NCBI GenBank assembly: GCA_017612555.1
Contig: JAGAFR010000080.1
Span: forward strand, 1-60,357
Direction of reading: 5' to 3'
Length of the DNA stretch: 60,357 nt
Source of the DNA: Lachnospiraceae bacterium
GTDB taxonomy: Bacteria; Bacillota; Clostridia; Lachnospirales; Lachnospiraceae
Shown: one piece after another, positions 8,876 to 18,087 of the stretch
Numbering within the stretch: position 1 is the first letter of the stretch
Layout of the letters: each line of letters starts with the position of its first letter
Notes under the pieces: generated by a model
The model's input: only the letters and a program-made list of their open reading frames with translations
Told to the model about the DNA's origin: nothing
The model's database searches: none
Translations under genes and position numbers: made by a program

Positions 8876-11371
8876 ATGATATTTCAAACACTAAACGGTA
8901 AGTGGGTAATGAACGAGAGAGGTTCGGAAGCTTTTGCACAGGCACAGGTTCCCGGATCGGTGTTGTCGTCTCTTCTTGTCGGACATAGGATAAGTGATCC
9001 GTTCTTCGGAACAAACGAAGATGAAACAAGAGAGCTGTTCAGAAGGGATTATTTCTTCTCTACGGAGTTTGAGCTGATGCCCGAGCTGTACGAACAGGAA
9101 AAGATCGTGCTCTGCTGCAAGGGCATAGACACACTTTCGCGTGTATATGTCAATAATTCCCTTGTTGGAACCACATCCAACATGCACAGGACGTACAACT
9201 TTGATGTTAAACGCTATTTGAATCCCGGGATCAACATGGTGATGGTCGAACTCATGTCACCGCTGAATTATATAGAAAACAGGCAGCCGACGAGCGGAAA
9301 AGTGATAGATTATTCACCGGCAGGCTGCGCAAAGGGCAATCAGTACTTAAGAAAAGCCCATTGCATGTTCGGATGGGATTGGGGTGCCAATATCCCGGAC
9401 TGTGGTATATGGAGGAGCATCGATCTGATCGGATACAGCCTTATCAGGATCGAAGATGTTCAGATTTTCCAAAAGCATGAAAAGAAGAAAGTCACGCTCG
9501 ATATCAATGTCAAGGCCGAACTTATCAGAAAAGATCACTATATAATCCAGGCTGAGCTTGTTACTCCGGATGGAAAGGTATCGGCGATAACAGAGACTCT
9601 TACGGGGGATGAAGTATCCCTGTCAATGGAGATAGATAACCCGAAGCTCTGGTGGCCGTGTGGATTCGGAGATCAGCCGCTGTATACCGTCAGCGTGTTT
9701 GCGCTTGATATGAACGGTAACCAGTGGGATTCCAAGTCGTACAGGATAGGCCTTCGAACCATGACGGTCAGTCAGGAGAAGGACGAGTTCGGCAGGGAAT
9801 TCTGCTTTATGGTAAATGGTATTCGCGTATTTGCGATGGGTGCGAATTATGTACCCGAGGATACGATATATTCTTTTATCACCAAGGAAAAGATAGAATA
9901 TCTGCTCCGCTCGGCGGTCAACTGTAATTTCAATACGATAAGGGTATGGGGAGGCGGATACTATCCGTCGGATACATTCTACGATCTGTGCGATGAATAT
10001 GGACTGATCGTATGGCAGGATCTGATGTTTGCCTGCAATATTTACGATCTGACGGATGATTTTGCCGCTGATATATCCGCTGAAGTAGAAGACAATGTGA
10101 GGCGTATGCGCCATCATGCATGCCTGGGTCTTATATGCGGAAACAATGAGATCGAGCAGGCGTGGGTAGACTGGCCTGAGTTTCGGCAGCATTCCGATGA
10201 GCTTCGTAAGGATTATATCAGGATGTTCGAAGATATCATTCCGGGGATCGTAAAGAACTGTGCTCCCCAGACGTTCTTCTGGCCCTCATCACCTTCATCG
10301 GGAGGAAGGTTCGACAAACCGTCCGACGAGACAAGAGGTGACGCGCATTGCTGGGATGTGTGGCATGATCTTGAGGATTTTGAAAAATACGACGAGCATG
10401 GCATGCGTTTTGTATCAGAGTTCGGTTTCCAGTCGTTCCCGTCGATCAAGACAGTCAAGACTTTTACCAATGAAGAGGACAGAAATGTGTTCTCCCGCGT
10501 CATGGAGAGCCATCAGAAGAACAAGGATGCAAACGGTAAGCTGATCTTTTACCTGTCGCACAATTTCCTGTTCCCCAAGGATTTTGAAAGCCTTCTGTAT
10601 CTTACTCAGATACTTCAGGCGATCGCGGTAAAGCGTGGGGTCGAGCACTGGAGAAGGATCAGAGGATGCACGATGGGAACGCTTTATTGGCAGCTTAATG
10701 ACAGCTGGCCCGTAAGCTCATGGTCGAGTATAGATTACTTCGGAAGGTGGAAGCCGCTTCAGTATTTTTCCAAATACTTCTATGCGCAGATCGCGGGATC
10801 GATAGAAAGAAGCGGAAGTATCGTAAGACCTTACATAGTCAACGAGACCCGCGATTTTGAGACATGGCGCGTCAGGATATCGCTGCAGACGATGGATTTC
10901 AGGCTCCTTCATGAGGAAGAGCATGAAGTTGACATAGCACCTTTTTCAGCCATGCAGGTGTGTGAGATTGATTATTCCGCACTCATAAACGGGATAGAAA
11001 ACAGCGTGTTCGTCGAAGCGGAGTTTTTTGATGAGGACGGAAACATCCGGTCGACGGAGATCGATGTTTTTGTTAAATACAAGTACCTGGATCTGCAGGG
11101 GTCATCCATATCCTATTCCGTAATAGAACTGGCCGATGAGTATGTGATCCGTATGATGGCGGGAGGGTTTGCGGCATTTGTCGAACTTGATCTTCTTCAG
11201 GCGGATGCGATATTCTCGGATAACTACTTCCATCTGACCAGTAAGAGAGAAAAGACGATCAGGCTGAAAAAGAGCGACATACGCTATCTTGATCCGACCG
11301 TATCGGAGATCCAGAACAGGTATGAGCTGGAACAGCAGCTTGTGATCAGAAGCCTGAAGGATACATACTAA
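8876..11371 (+). CDS. beta-mannosidase, glycoside hydrolase family 2
   Basis: This 831-residue cytoplasmic enzyme without a signal peptide fits the GH2 beta-mannosidase layout: N-terminal sugar-binding sandwich, Ig-like domain, TIM barrel, C-terminal domains. The acid/base is E425 in CGNNEIEQAW and the nucleophile is E515 in SEFGFQSFPS. It releases terminal beta-mannose from mannan-derived oligosaccharides or N-glycan cores, which implies imported manno-oligosaccharides, though no transporter for them is in the window. It has its own strong, probably repressed promoter, and is followed immediately by the DUF4250 gene. Confidence 0.93.
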   Translation: MIFQTLNGKWVMNERGSEAFAQAQVPGSVLSSLLVGHRISDPFFGTNEDETRELFRRDYFFSTEFELMPELYEQEKIVLCCKGIDTLSRVYVNNSLVGTTSNMHRTYNFDVKRYLNPGINMVMVELMSPLNYIENRQPTSGKVIDYSPAGCAKGNQYLRKAHCMFGWDWGANIPDCGIWRSIDLIGYSLIRIEDVQIFQKHEKKKVTLDINVKAELIRKDHYIIQAELVTPDGKVSAITETLTGDEVSLSMEIDNPKLWWPCGFGDQPLYTVSVFALDMNGNQWDSKSYRIGLRTMTVSQEKDEFGREFCFMVNGIRVFAMGANYVPEDTIYSFITKEKIEYLLRSAVNCNFNTIRVWGGGYYPSDTFYDLCDEYGLIVWQDLMFACNIYDLTDDFAADISAEVEDNVRRMRHHACLGLICGNNEIEQAWVDWPEFRQHSDELRKDYIRMFEDIIPGIVKNCAPQTFFWPSSPSSGGRFDKPSDETRGDAHCWDVWHDLEDFEKYDEHGMRFVSEFGFQSFPSIKTVKTFTNEEDRNVFSRVMESHQKNKDANGKLIFYLSHNFLFPKDFESLLYLTQILQAIAVKRGVEHWRRIRGCTMGTLYWQLNDSWPVSSWSSIDYFGRWKPLQYFSKYFYAQIAGSIERSGSIVRPYIVNETRDFETWRVRISLQTMDFRLLHEEEHEVDIAPFSAMQVCEIDYSALINGIENSVFVEAEFFDEDGNIRSTEIDVFVKYKYLDLQGSSISYSVIELADEYVIRMMAGGFAAFVELDLLQADAIFSDNYFHLTSKREKTIRLKKSDIRYLDPTVSEIQNRYELEQQLVIRSLKDTY

Positions 11372-11551
11372 ATGGAAAAGATACCGGAAGATGCGATGAT
11401 GCTGCTTAGTTTCGTTAATCTGAAACTGAGAGATTACTATAAAGACATAGACGAGATGTGTGAGGATCTGGGTGTTTGTAAGGACAAGATAATCGAAAAG
11501 CTCTCATCCATTGATTATGAATATGATGAGGGACTCAACAGATTTGTGTGA
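11372..11551 (+). CDS. DUF4250 domain protein
   Basis: This small 59-residue protein begins one base after the mannosidase stop. Its sequence (LLSFVNLKLRDYY near the start, then IIEKLSSIDYEYDE) agrees with the short DUF4250 family of Clostridia, whose function is unknown. A helix-turn-helix-like pattern is possible (CEDLGVCKDKIIEKL). An AAGGA site lies about ten bases upstream. It converges with the DUF4364 gene, with one base between the two stop codons. Confidence 0.8.
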   Translation: MEKIPEDAMMLLSFVNLKLRDYYKDIDEMCEDLGVCKDKIIEKLSSIDYEYDEGLNRFV

Positions 11552-11552
11552 A

Positions 11553-12065
11553 CTACAGCAGCTTTTCCAGAAGGATCGAATAGATGTCGGAAGACTGATC
11601 CCGCCAGTGTTCACATACGTTGCGGGCACTTTCTTCGGTGGGAAGATTGAGCTTGATGTCCACAAGATCCGATGCTTTATCACGAGCCAGAAGGTCTGCA
11701 ACATAATCGCCTGACGAAGTGCGATAGTAATTGGTTATAACGGAGACTTCGTTCGTTATCTCCATTCGGTGTTCTTCGAAATATGTATTGATATCTTTTT
11801 TGATACCATCGGAGATGCGGTTCTGGAAGAATGCAAGAGTATCACGTCCCTTGTCCGTAAGAGACAGGAACGTTGAACTGTGGGTTGAGCTTGATTCGAT
11901 AAAGCCGTCGTCGGCAAGTTCAAACGTTGCCTGAGTGAGCGTGAAATAGTTTGAGTATTCCTTTTCAAGGATAAAATCGTATATTTGCGCTTTGGTTATG
12001 GGAAAATCAACCTTATCGAGCATATACAGTACTATCAGTTTTGTTAGTGTCTGTGGTTCGGTCAT
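11553..12065 (-). CDS. DUF4364 family protein
   Basis: This 170-residue protein starts at MTEPQTLTKLIVLYML, the usual DUF4364 beginning, which fixes the start even though upstream in-frame codons exist. The N-terminal 75 residues look like a winged helix (PITKAQIYDFILEKEYSNYF, then a DDGFIESSS wing region), so a transcription regulator related to PadR is likely. The gene is divergent from rho with 46 bp between. There is no ribosome binding site, and the -10 box places transcription at the A of the ATG. Confidence 0.85.
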   Translation of the reverse strand: MTEPQTLTKLIVLYMLDKVDFPITKAQIYDFILEKEYSNYFTLTQATFELADDGFIESSSTHSSTFLSLTDKGRDTLAFFQNRISDGIKKDINTYFEEHRMEITNEVSVITNYYRTSSGDYVADLLARDKASDLVDIKLNLPTEESARNVCEHWRDQSSDIYSILLEKLL

Positions 12066-12071
12066 GGCTAT

Positions 12072-12100
12072 ATAATAATGATTAAGATTGAAAAAGTCAA
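12072..12100 (-). promoter_or_regulatory. DUF4364 promoter, predicted leaderless
   Basis: Minus strand: TTGACT (12100-12095), 17 bp, TATTAT (12077-12072). Counting seven bases from the -10 box puts +1 at 12065, the first base of the ATG. An overlapping plus-strand TATAAT (12071-12076) could serve rho, although I see no good -35 for it. Confidence 0.72.
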
Positions 12101-12111
12101 AAGGAGGCTGT

Positions 12112-13503
12112 ATGACACGGGAAAAATATGAATCATTATCACTTACCGCTTTGAAGGATATTGCCAAGGCTCGCAATATCAAGGGTATCTCTCTGATGAA
12201 GAAGAGTGAACTTGTAGATGCGATGCTCTCACTTGATGAAAAAGAGGCAAATTCCGCAGCAGCGAAGAGCGAAAAATCCGGCAAAGGGGAGGAAAAACCC
12301 CAAAAGCCCCTTTCGGATGAGGACAGGAGAACTGCCGTCGGAGAAGAATCCGAACTGTCGGAAGAAAAGAAGATGCTTGACTCCGGAGAGGAAGCGAGAG
12401 GAATACTGGAGGTAATGTCTGACGGATACGGCTTCATCAGGAGCGAGAATTATCTTCCGGGTGATGATGACGTATATGTTGCACCCAGCCAGATCAGGAG
12501 ATTCGGACTCAAGACCGGAGATATCATCGTAGGTAACATGAGGGTCAAGAATCCCAGCGATAAGTTCGGAGCGCTTCTGTTTGTCAAGTCGATCAACGGG
12601 CTGGCTCCGTCGGATGCTACGAAACGCAAGAACTTCGAAGATCTTACGCCCATATTCCCGGATGAAAAACTTGTGCTCGAGACACCGGGAGGCAGCATAG
12701 CGATGCGTATCATGGATATGATGTGTCCTGTCGGAAAAGGTCAGAGAGGTATGATAGTATCACCGCCCAAGGCCGGAAAGACAACACTTCTTAAAGATGT
12801 TGCCAAGTCGATAACGAAGAACAATCCGGAGATGCATCTGCTCATACTCCTTATAGACGAGCGTCCCGAGGAAGTTACCGATATCAAAGAGTCCATTGAG
12901 GGAGAGCAGGTTGAGGTAATATACTCCACATTCGACGAGCTTCCCGAACATCATAAGAGAGTATCGGAAATGGTCATCGAGCGTGCAAAGAGACTCGTTG
13001 AGCATGGCGAGGACGTTACGATACTTCTGGATTCCATAACAAGACTTACAAGAGCTTATAACCTTACGGTTCAGCCCAGCGGCCGTACTCTTTCCGGCGG
13101 TCTTGATCCGGCAGCTCTTCATATGCCGAAGAGGTTCTTCGGAGCAGCCAGGAACATGCGCGAAGGCGGAAGTCTTACGATACTTGCCACGGCCCTTATA
13201 GATACGGGATCCAAGATGGATGATGTCGTATACGAGGAGTTTAAGGGAACCGGTAATATGGAAATGGTCCTTGACAGGAAGCTTTCGGAGAAAAGAGTAT
13301 TCCCTGCGATAGACATACCCAAGTCGGGAACAAGAAGAGATGACCTGCTTCTCGAGCCCTATGAGCTTGAAGCCATCAATGTACTGCGTAAAGCGTTTAA
13401 CGGTCTCAAGCCCGAGGAAGCTGTTGAGAAGTGTCTCGATATATTCGTTCACACAAGGAACAACGTTGAGTTCGTCGAGATGATTAAGAAAATAAGGATT
13501 TAA
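12112..13503 (+). CDS. rho: transcription termination factor Rho
   Basis: This 463-residue hexameric RNA helicase ends untranslated transcripts. It has a short N-terminal Rho domain (residues 1-40), a Glu/Lys-rich linker, the RNA-binding cold-shock-like domain ([19 protein letters not shown]), and the ATPase core. Walker A is SPPKAGKTT with K223, followed by [10 protein letters not shown] and the R-finger region. The ATG at 12112 follows AAGGAGG; an upstream in-frame ATG lacks a site. The charged linker is common in Gram-positive Rho. Confidence 0.97.
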   Translation: MTREKYESLSLTALKDIAKARNIKGISLMKKSELVDAMLSLDEKEANSAAAKSEKSGKGEEKPQKPLSDEDRRTAVGEESELSEEKKMLDSGEEARGILEVMSDGYGFIRSENYLPGDDDVYVAPSQIRRFGLKTGDIIVGNMRVKNPSDKFGALLFVKSINGLAPSDATKRKNFEDLTPIFPDEKLVLETPGGSIAMRIMDMMCPVGKGQRGMIVSPPKAGKTTLLKDVAKSITKNNPEMHLLILLIDERPEEVTDIKESIEGEQVEVIYSTFDELPEHHKRVSEMVIERAKRLVEHGEDVTILLDSITRLTRAYNLTVQPSGRTLSGGLDPAALHMPKRFFGAARNMREGGSLTILATALIDTGSKMDDVVYEEFKGTGNMEMVLDRKLSEKRVFPAIDIPKSGTRRDDLLLEPYELEAINVLRKAFNGLKPEEAVEKCLDIFVHTRNNVEFVEMIKKIRI

Positions 13504-13521
13504 GGGCGAGTCACCTTAGAA

Positions 13522-15330
13522 TTACCTGAAGAAAATATACCCTTCGATCGATACCGAGACGGGTTTTCCGTCTTCAAGGGAAATGTCCGCGTCTGTTATG
13601 TAGAGGCGGGCATTTTCGTCCAGATCGATACATCCGAGCGGAGTTACGGTCTCGAGGTATTCTTCCCATGTGATGATATTTTTATCATACTGTGAAAAAG
13701 GCTCGATAAGAGACATACAGTATTCGCTAAGATTGACGGTATTGTAGCGGCCCTTTGCAGGTCCCCCTATCGGATCAAGCGTATCCGGTTCAAGAACATG
13801 AAGAGCCGTAAGATCGTTGTCCGGATCCTGTATCATGACATGCTGCATTGTGCTGTAATCACTTATATCCAGGTAATCTTTTCCTGTGATGTCGGAAAAT
13901 GAGCAGGAGTACCAGATGTTACGGGTATCCGGTTCGTCATTCGATGCCATAGCGGCTTTTCCTGCTTTTTCACGAAGTGTCGCCACCGCATCTTCCCCCA
14001 GATCCTTAAAGTACGTATCGGTTTTGCTGTTGGCAAAATATCTGTCACTTAGAAAATCATATGCCGAATAGGCACGTGAGTATTCACGATCCGACATCGC
14101 GATCCCTGCTCCGGTCTTATCCACATAAGATGAAAGGGTGCGCTTTGCAATTGCCGCAGACAGTGCCCGTGCATTGATCCCGGGTAAGAATACGCTGACA
14201 AGGATGAACACACACATGATCAGAAGAAGATTCCTTCCTATTATCTCATGTTCTCTTTTTTGCATGATCGTATAGACAACGATATAGACCGCCTCAAACA
14301 ATATGAAGATAAGACCAAAGTATCTCTTGGGTGTGATACCGTATTGACCGATACGGACAATGACCGTATATACCTGCATGATGATAAAAGGAGCAAATAT
14401 AAGGGGCATGTTTATCGCGATCTTCTGAAGGAACCCGCTTGGCTCAAAAGTTGTACACATATATGCCACGCACATTGAGAAGACAAACAGCGCGGTCAAT
14501 ATCTCAAATACCGAATTGGACGGTACCGAAAGCGTGAACACGAGCTTGAACATATAGATATAGATGATGACGTAGGCAAGCAATACAAGTATCAGGAGTA
14601 TGTATCTTACGAGTATCTGTACGAACATGCTCGCCCGCTCATTTACCTTTATGAGCGCCATGATGACTGCAGGGACATAGAAAAGCCCGTTTATCAGAAC
14701 TATGACAGGAAGTATGTAATTGAAGGCATCGCTGTATAACAGGACCGAAACTATTCCGGTCAGAAGAAGGACTCCGATCTGGATCACACCGTAAATGATC
14801 GATGTAAAGAATATGTTTGAGCAGGCATTGAGTATATGCTCGTTGAACTTCTGATCTATGTCATGACTGTATGAAAAATAGAGCGCCATAAGAAGCGCAA
14901 TTCCCACAAGGCCGGCCGTAAAGGCTGTTACCGTGTATTTTCCCATGTATGCCTCGATGCTTCGGAGCATATCAAAGAACCATGAAAAGGAATGGCCGCT
15001 TTCGAACTTTCCGATGAATCCCATGATGACGGAAAGTATACCGAAAACAGCAAAGACAGCCGATCTTACAACTGTTGACCAATTGGGTCGGATACTCTCG
15101 ATGCATAATGAGAATATGGAAAAATAGACGAGTGACATTCCGAGACAGAATATCACGTTCATGTAAAACTCATCAGGGTTCACGGTATAGTCAAGTATCC
15201 CTTCGATAAGGGAGTGTATGGCGAATAATATCGTTGCGGCTATGATCGATATCGCAGTGACGGGATGGGTCTTACGAAGCATTGCAGGATAAGAAAATGC
15301 TTTTTTGATAAGTTGTTTCAGTTTTTCCAT
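13522..15330 (-). CDS. DUF4153 family membrane protein
   Basis: This 602-residue protein has about ten hydrophobic spans in its first 400 residues, then a soluble C-terminal part of about 190 residues. The pattern (ITAISIIAATILFAI early, YILLILVLLAYVIIYIYMF mid-protein) agrees with the DUF4153 family of integral membrane proteins of unknown function. The start at 15330 is preceded by AAGGAG; an in-frame ATG 24 bases upstream has no site. It converges on rho with 18 bp between stops and no clear terminator. Confidence 0.78.
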   Translation of the reverse strand: MEKLKQLIKKAFSYPAMLRKTHPVTAISIIAATILFAIHSLIEGILDYTVNPDEFYMNVIFCLGMSLVYFSIFSLCIESIRPNWSTVVRSAVFAVFGILSVIMGFIGKFESGHSFSWFFDMLRSIEAYMGKYTVTAFTAGLVGIALLMALYFSYSHDIDQKFNEHILNACSNIFFTSIIYGVIQIGVLLLTGIVSVLLYSDAFNYILPVIVLINGLFYVPAVIMALIKVNERASMFVQILVRYILLILVLLAYVIIYIYMFKLVFTLSVPSNSVFEILTALFVFSMCVAYMCTTFEPSGFLQKIAINMPLIFAPFIIMQVYTVIVRIGQYGITPKRYFGLIFILFEAVYIVVYTIMQKREHEIIGRNLLLIMCVFILVSVFLPGINARALSAAIAKRTLSSYVDKTGAGIAMSDREYSRAYSAYDFLSDRYFANSKTDTYFKDLGEDAVATLREKAGKAAMASNDEPDTRNIWYSCSFSDITGKDYLDISDYSTMQHVMIQDPDNDLTALHVLEPDTLDPIGGPAKGRYNTVNLSEYCMSLIEPFSQYDKNIITWEEYLETVTPLGCIDLDENARLYITDADISLEDGKPVSVSIEGYIFFR

Positions 15331-15388
15331 TATTATACTCCTTCTTGCTGCCATACCGGCGGCACGTAAGATTATACAATATTTGATA

Positions 15389-15418
15389 TTGATTTTGTAG
15401 TGTCAATGCCGATATAAT
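15389..15418 (+). promoter_or_regulatory. promoter of the HD-GYP gene
   Basis: TTGATT (15389-15394), 18 bp, TATAAT (15413-15418). The predicted start is about 36 bases upstream of the ATG at 15461. Confidence 0.6.
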
Positions 15419-15460
15419 GTAAAGACAGTCGCATTGTGACATATGCATGTTGAGGTATTT

Positions 15461-16732
15461 ATGAGCAAGTGGCATAAGAAACGAAGAATAGGAATAATCA
15501 TACTGATCATATCCTTTGTATTTCTGATGGCAGGGCTGGGTGGCCTTGGAATGAAGGTCAGACATGATCTGAACACCCCGTTCCAGTACCATCTTCAGGC
15601 CAGACAGCCGGCGGATGATGACAGCAAAGACAGTTCAGCGGCAGTATCGGACGGTTCTGTAGGCCCGGAAGAAGATTATATCTATTCGGTCGATATATCA
15701 AAGCACTGGGTCAATGATCCTGGAGTTCCGCTTCAGACATACGGAGCACAGTATGACAATACCGTTACCAATAAGTCTTCATATGAGATAGTAGACTGGA
15801 GTCTTGTTATCGCGGTGCCGGAGAGGAACATCACCATTGACAGTTATTGGAACGGCGAGTGGCAGTACGACAAGAAGAGCGATGTGATCTTCTTTACCCC
15901 GGATGAGCGGATCGAAAGGATCCTCGCGGACAGCTCGGCTACCTTTGGTGCGGTCATGATATCCGAAGAACTGATGGATTTTACCGATGTTGTATTTACC
16001 GGCTGCAGATACAAGCCGATCACCAAGTATCTGCTGTTCTGGATAATCATGGTGCTCGTTGTGGCATGGGCGACATCGGTCATAGCCTTCATCATATACT
16101 CCGTTCGGGAAGAAAACTACAGAAGGAACGAAGAAAGGATGGATAATGTCATATCCCAGACGATGAGTACCTTTGCCAACTTCATTGATACGAAGGACAG
16201 GTATACAAAGGGACACAGCGCCAGAGTATCATATTATTCACAGAAGATCGCCGAAAAGCTCGGAATGAGTGAGGAAGAGATAAGAGATATCGGATACATA
16301 GGATTGATGCATGATTGCGGTAAGCTTGCGACACCCGGAGAGATACTCAACAAGCCGGGAAAGCTTACGATCGATGAATTCAAGATCATGCAGAGTCATA
16401 CGACCAACGGAGGAGCTATACTCAAGGATTTCACCGCGATAGACGGCATTAAGGACGGTGTACTATATCATCATGAAAGATATGACGGATGCGGGTACAT
16501 GAAGGGCCTTGCCGGCGAAGATATCCCGCTCGTTGCCAGGATCATCGGAGTTGCCGATGCAATGGATGCCATGAATTCCGACAGATGTTACAGAAATCAC
16601 CTTTCAAAGGAAGTCATCCTGTCGGAGCTTGAGAAGAACAAGGGGACCCAGTTTGATCCGAAGATAGCCCAGATCATGATCGATATGATCAACAGCGGAG
16701 AGGTCTTTATAGAAAATGACCAGGTGCGCTAA
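15461..16732 (+). CDS. membrane HD-GYP phosphodiesterase with CBM-like sensor domain
   Basis: This 423-residue protein has two membrane spans (near the N-terminus and about residues 190-215), an outer domain of about 150 residues and a cytoplasmic HD-GYP domain. The HD pair is H284-D285 in MHDCGK, followed by HHERYDGCGY, the extended HD-GYP signature of enzymes that cleave cyclic di-GMP. The outer domain contains NTVTNKSSYEIVDWSLVI and a YWNGEW motif, resembling beta-sandwich carbohydrate-binding modules of the CBM2/CBM3 type, so it may sense a polysaccharide; this is inference. The start at 15461 has GAGG at good spacing. Confidence 0.85.
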   Translation: MSKWHKKRRIGIIILIISFVFLMAGLGGLGMKVRHDLNTPFQYHLQARQPADDDSKDSSAAVSDGSVGPEEDYIYSVDISKHWVNDPGVPLQTYGAQYDNTVTNKSSYEIVDWSLVIAVPERNITIDSYWNGEWQYDKKSDVIFFTPDERIERILADSSATFGAVMISEELMDFTDVVFTGCRYKPITKYLLFWIIMVLVVAWATSVIAFIIYSVREENYRRNEERMDNVISQTMSTFANFIDTKDRYTKGHSARVSYYSQKIAEKLGMSEEEIRDIGYIGLMHDCGKLATPGEILNKPGKLTIDEFKIMQSHTTNGGAILKDFTAIDGIKDGVLYHHERYDGCGYMKGLAGEDIPLVARIIGVADAMDAMNSDRCYRNHLSKEVILSELEKNKGTQFDPKIAQIMIDMINSGEVFIENDQVR

Positions 16733-16740
16733 AAAAATAC

Positions 16741-16769
16741 TTGCGTACCCATCATGGTTGAGTTATAAT
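16741..16769 (+). promoter_or_regulatory. rpmE promoter
   Basis: TTGCGT (16741-16746), 17 bp, TATAAT (16764-16769), about 40 bases upstream of rpmE. Confidence 0.75.
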
Positions 16770-16814
16770 CTTCATACTGTTTGTAATTCGTAATACTAGT
16801 GAGGTGAATTAATT

Positions 16815-17015
16815 ATGAAGGAAGGAATACATCCCGCATATCATCAGGCAACCGTAACCTGTAACTGCGGTAATACATTCGTGACAGGTTCTACCAAGGA
16901 AGATATTCACGTTGAGATCTGTTCCAAGTGCCACAGCTTCTACACAGGACAGCAGAAGGGCGCAAGAACCGACGGACGTATCGATAAGTTCAATAAGAAG
17001 TACGGCGTTAAATAA
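16815..17015 (+). CDS. rpmE: 50S ribosomal protein L31
   Basis: This 66-residue L31 is of the zinc-binding type: C16 and C18 (TCNCGN) and C37 and C40 ([10 protein letters not shown]) give the four ligands. It has a GAGGTG site eight bases upstream. It heads a unit that continues through DUF1385, prmC and prfA, an order common in Clostridia. The zinc-free paralogue is not in the window. Confidence 0.97.
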   Translation: MKEGIHPAYHQATVTCNCGNTFVTGSTKEDIHVEICSKCHSFYTGQQKGARTDGRIDKFNKKYGVK

Positions 17016-17022
17016 GAAAAAG

Positions 17023-17048
17023 ATGATGAGTGCTTCGGCACTCATTAT
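17023..17048 (+). terminator. terminator-like stem-loop after rpmE
   Basis: ATGAGTGC (17026-17033) pairs with GCACTCAT (17038-17045) around a TTCG tetraloop, and outer bases extend the stem to 11 bp. Only a weak T tract (TATTTGTAT) follows, so it may attenuate rather than stop transcription into DUF1385. Confidence 0.5.
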
Positions 17049-17049
17049 T

Positions 17050-17104
17050 TGTATCAAGGAGGATTCCTTGATACACCGCGAGCCTCATCCGACGAAGTCG
17101 GATT
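17050..17104 (+). promoter_or_regulatory. hairpin pair, the first holding a Shine-Dalgarno sequence
   Basis: TGTATCAAGGA (17050-17060) pairs perfectly with TCCTTGATACA (17065-17075) around GGAT. The AAGGAGG inside it sits five bases before an in-frame TTG (17068) that could start DUF1385. A second perfect hairpin, ATCCGAC-GAA-GTCGGAT (about 17087-17103), follows. The arrangement could mask or tune translation. Confidence 0.5.
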
Positions 17105-17136
17105 CAGTTGCGAGCGACCTACAGTATTTTAGAGAT

Positions 17137-18087
17137 ATGAAGAAGAGAATAAAAAAAACGTGTTATTCCGGAATAGGCGGCCAGGCTGTACTTGAAGGGA
17201 TAATGATGAAGAACAAGGATATGTATTCGGTCGCGGTCAGAACTCCTGACGGTGACATTGACGTATCTGTTGAGGAGTATGAATCTTTTGCGCCGTCAAA
17301 GGCGCTGACCCGCATACCCTTTATCAGAGGCGTTTTTAATTTTATCGATTCACTTATCCTTGGTATCAGAACGCTCAATTATTCCGCTTCTTTTTATGAG
17401 GAAGAGCAGGATACGCATAAGAAAGACAAGATACTCGACAGGATATTCAAGGATCATACCGAGAAGGTGCTTTCCGTTGTTACGGTCATATTTTCCATGG
17501 CCATTGCCATAGGACTTTTTGTGCTTGCACCTTATTATCTGTCAAGGCTTTTGTCCAGCGTCATCGTAAGTGATACTGCGATAGCGATCGCTGAAGGGAT
17601 ATTGCGTGTGATCATCTTTGTGGGATACATAGTCCTCATATCATGTATGAAGGATATCCGTCGCGTGTTCATGTACCATGGGGCGGAACATAAATGCATC
17701 AACTGTATCGAATCGGGGCATGAACTAAGTGTTGAGAACGTCAGAAAAGCATCGCGTGAGCATAAGAGATGCGGAACGAGTTTTCTGTTCTTCGTCGTGT
17801 TTATCAGCGTGATACTGTTCATATTCATAAGGGTTGACGAACCGGTTGCGAGAGTGGCCGTAAGAATACTGCTGATCCCTGTTATCGCTTCGATCTCATA
17901 TGAGATAATAAGGATGGCGGGAAGGTCTGATAACATCATCATTAAGATACTTTCCGCACCGGGGATGTGGCTCCAGCGCCTTACTACCCGCGAACCCGAT
18001 GATTCGATGATAGAGGTTGGTATTGCTGCGGTTGAAGCGGTATTTGACTGGAGGCAGTTTTTGGGAAACAATACCGATGAATTATAG
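17137..18087 (+). CDS. DUF1385 family membrane protein
   Basis: This 316-residue protein carries the family opening YSGIGGQAVLEGIMMKN, then several membrane spans (RVIIFVGYIVLISC and similar), and the conserved HGAEHKCINCIE and RCGTSFLF motifs in the middle. The His/Glu/Cys clusters suggest a metal or active site in the membrane, but the function is unknown. The ATG at 17137 fits the family start but has only a weak AGAGA site. A TTG at 17068 has a full AAGGAGG site buried in a hairpin. It overlaps prmC by 11 bases, in the usual rpmE-DUF1385-prmC-prfA order. Confidence 0.87.
   Translation: MKKRIKKTCYSGIGGQAVLEGIMMKNKDMYSVAVRTPDGDIDVSVEEYESFAPSKALTRIPFIRGVFNFIDSLILGIRTLNYSASFYEEEQDTHKKDKILDRIFKDHTEKVLSVVTVIFSMAIAIGLFVLAPYYLSRLLSSVIVSDTAIAIAEGILRVIIFVGYIVLISCMKDIRRVFMYHGAEHKCINCIESGHELSVENVRKASREHKRCGTSFLFFVVFISVILFIFIRVDEPVARVAVRILLIPVIASISYEIIRMAGRSDNIIIKILSAPGMWLQRLTTREPDDSMIEVGIAAVEAVFDWRQFLGNNTDEL

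Noticed and set aside
13501-13521. Terminator between rho and the DUF4153 gene
   Set aside because: Only a 5-bp stem (TAAGG/CCTTA) without a T run is present.
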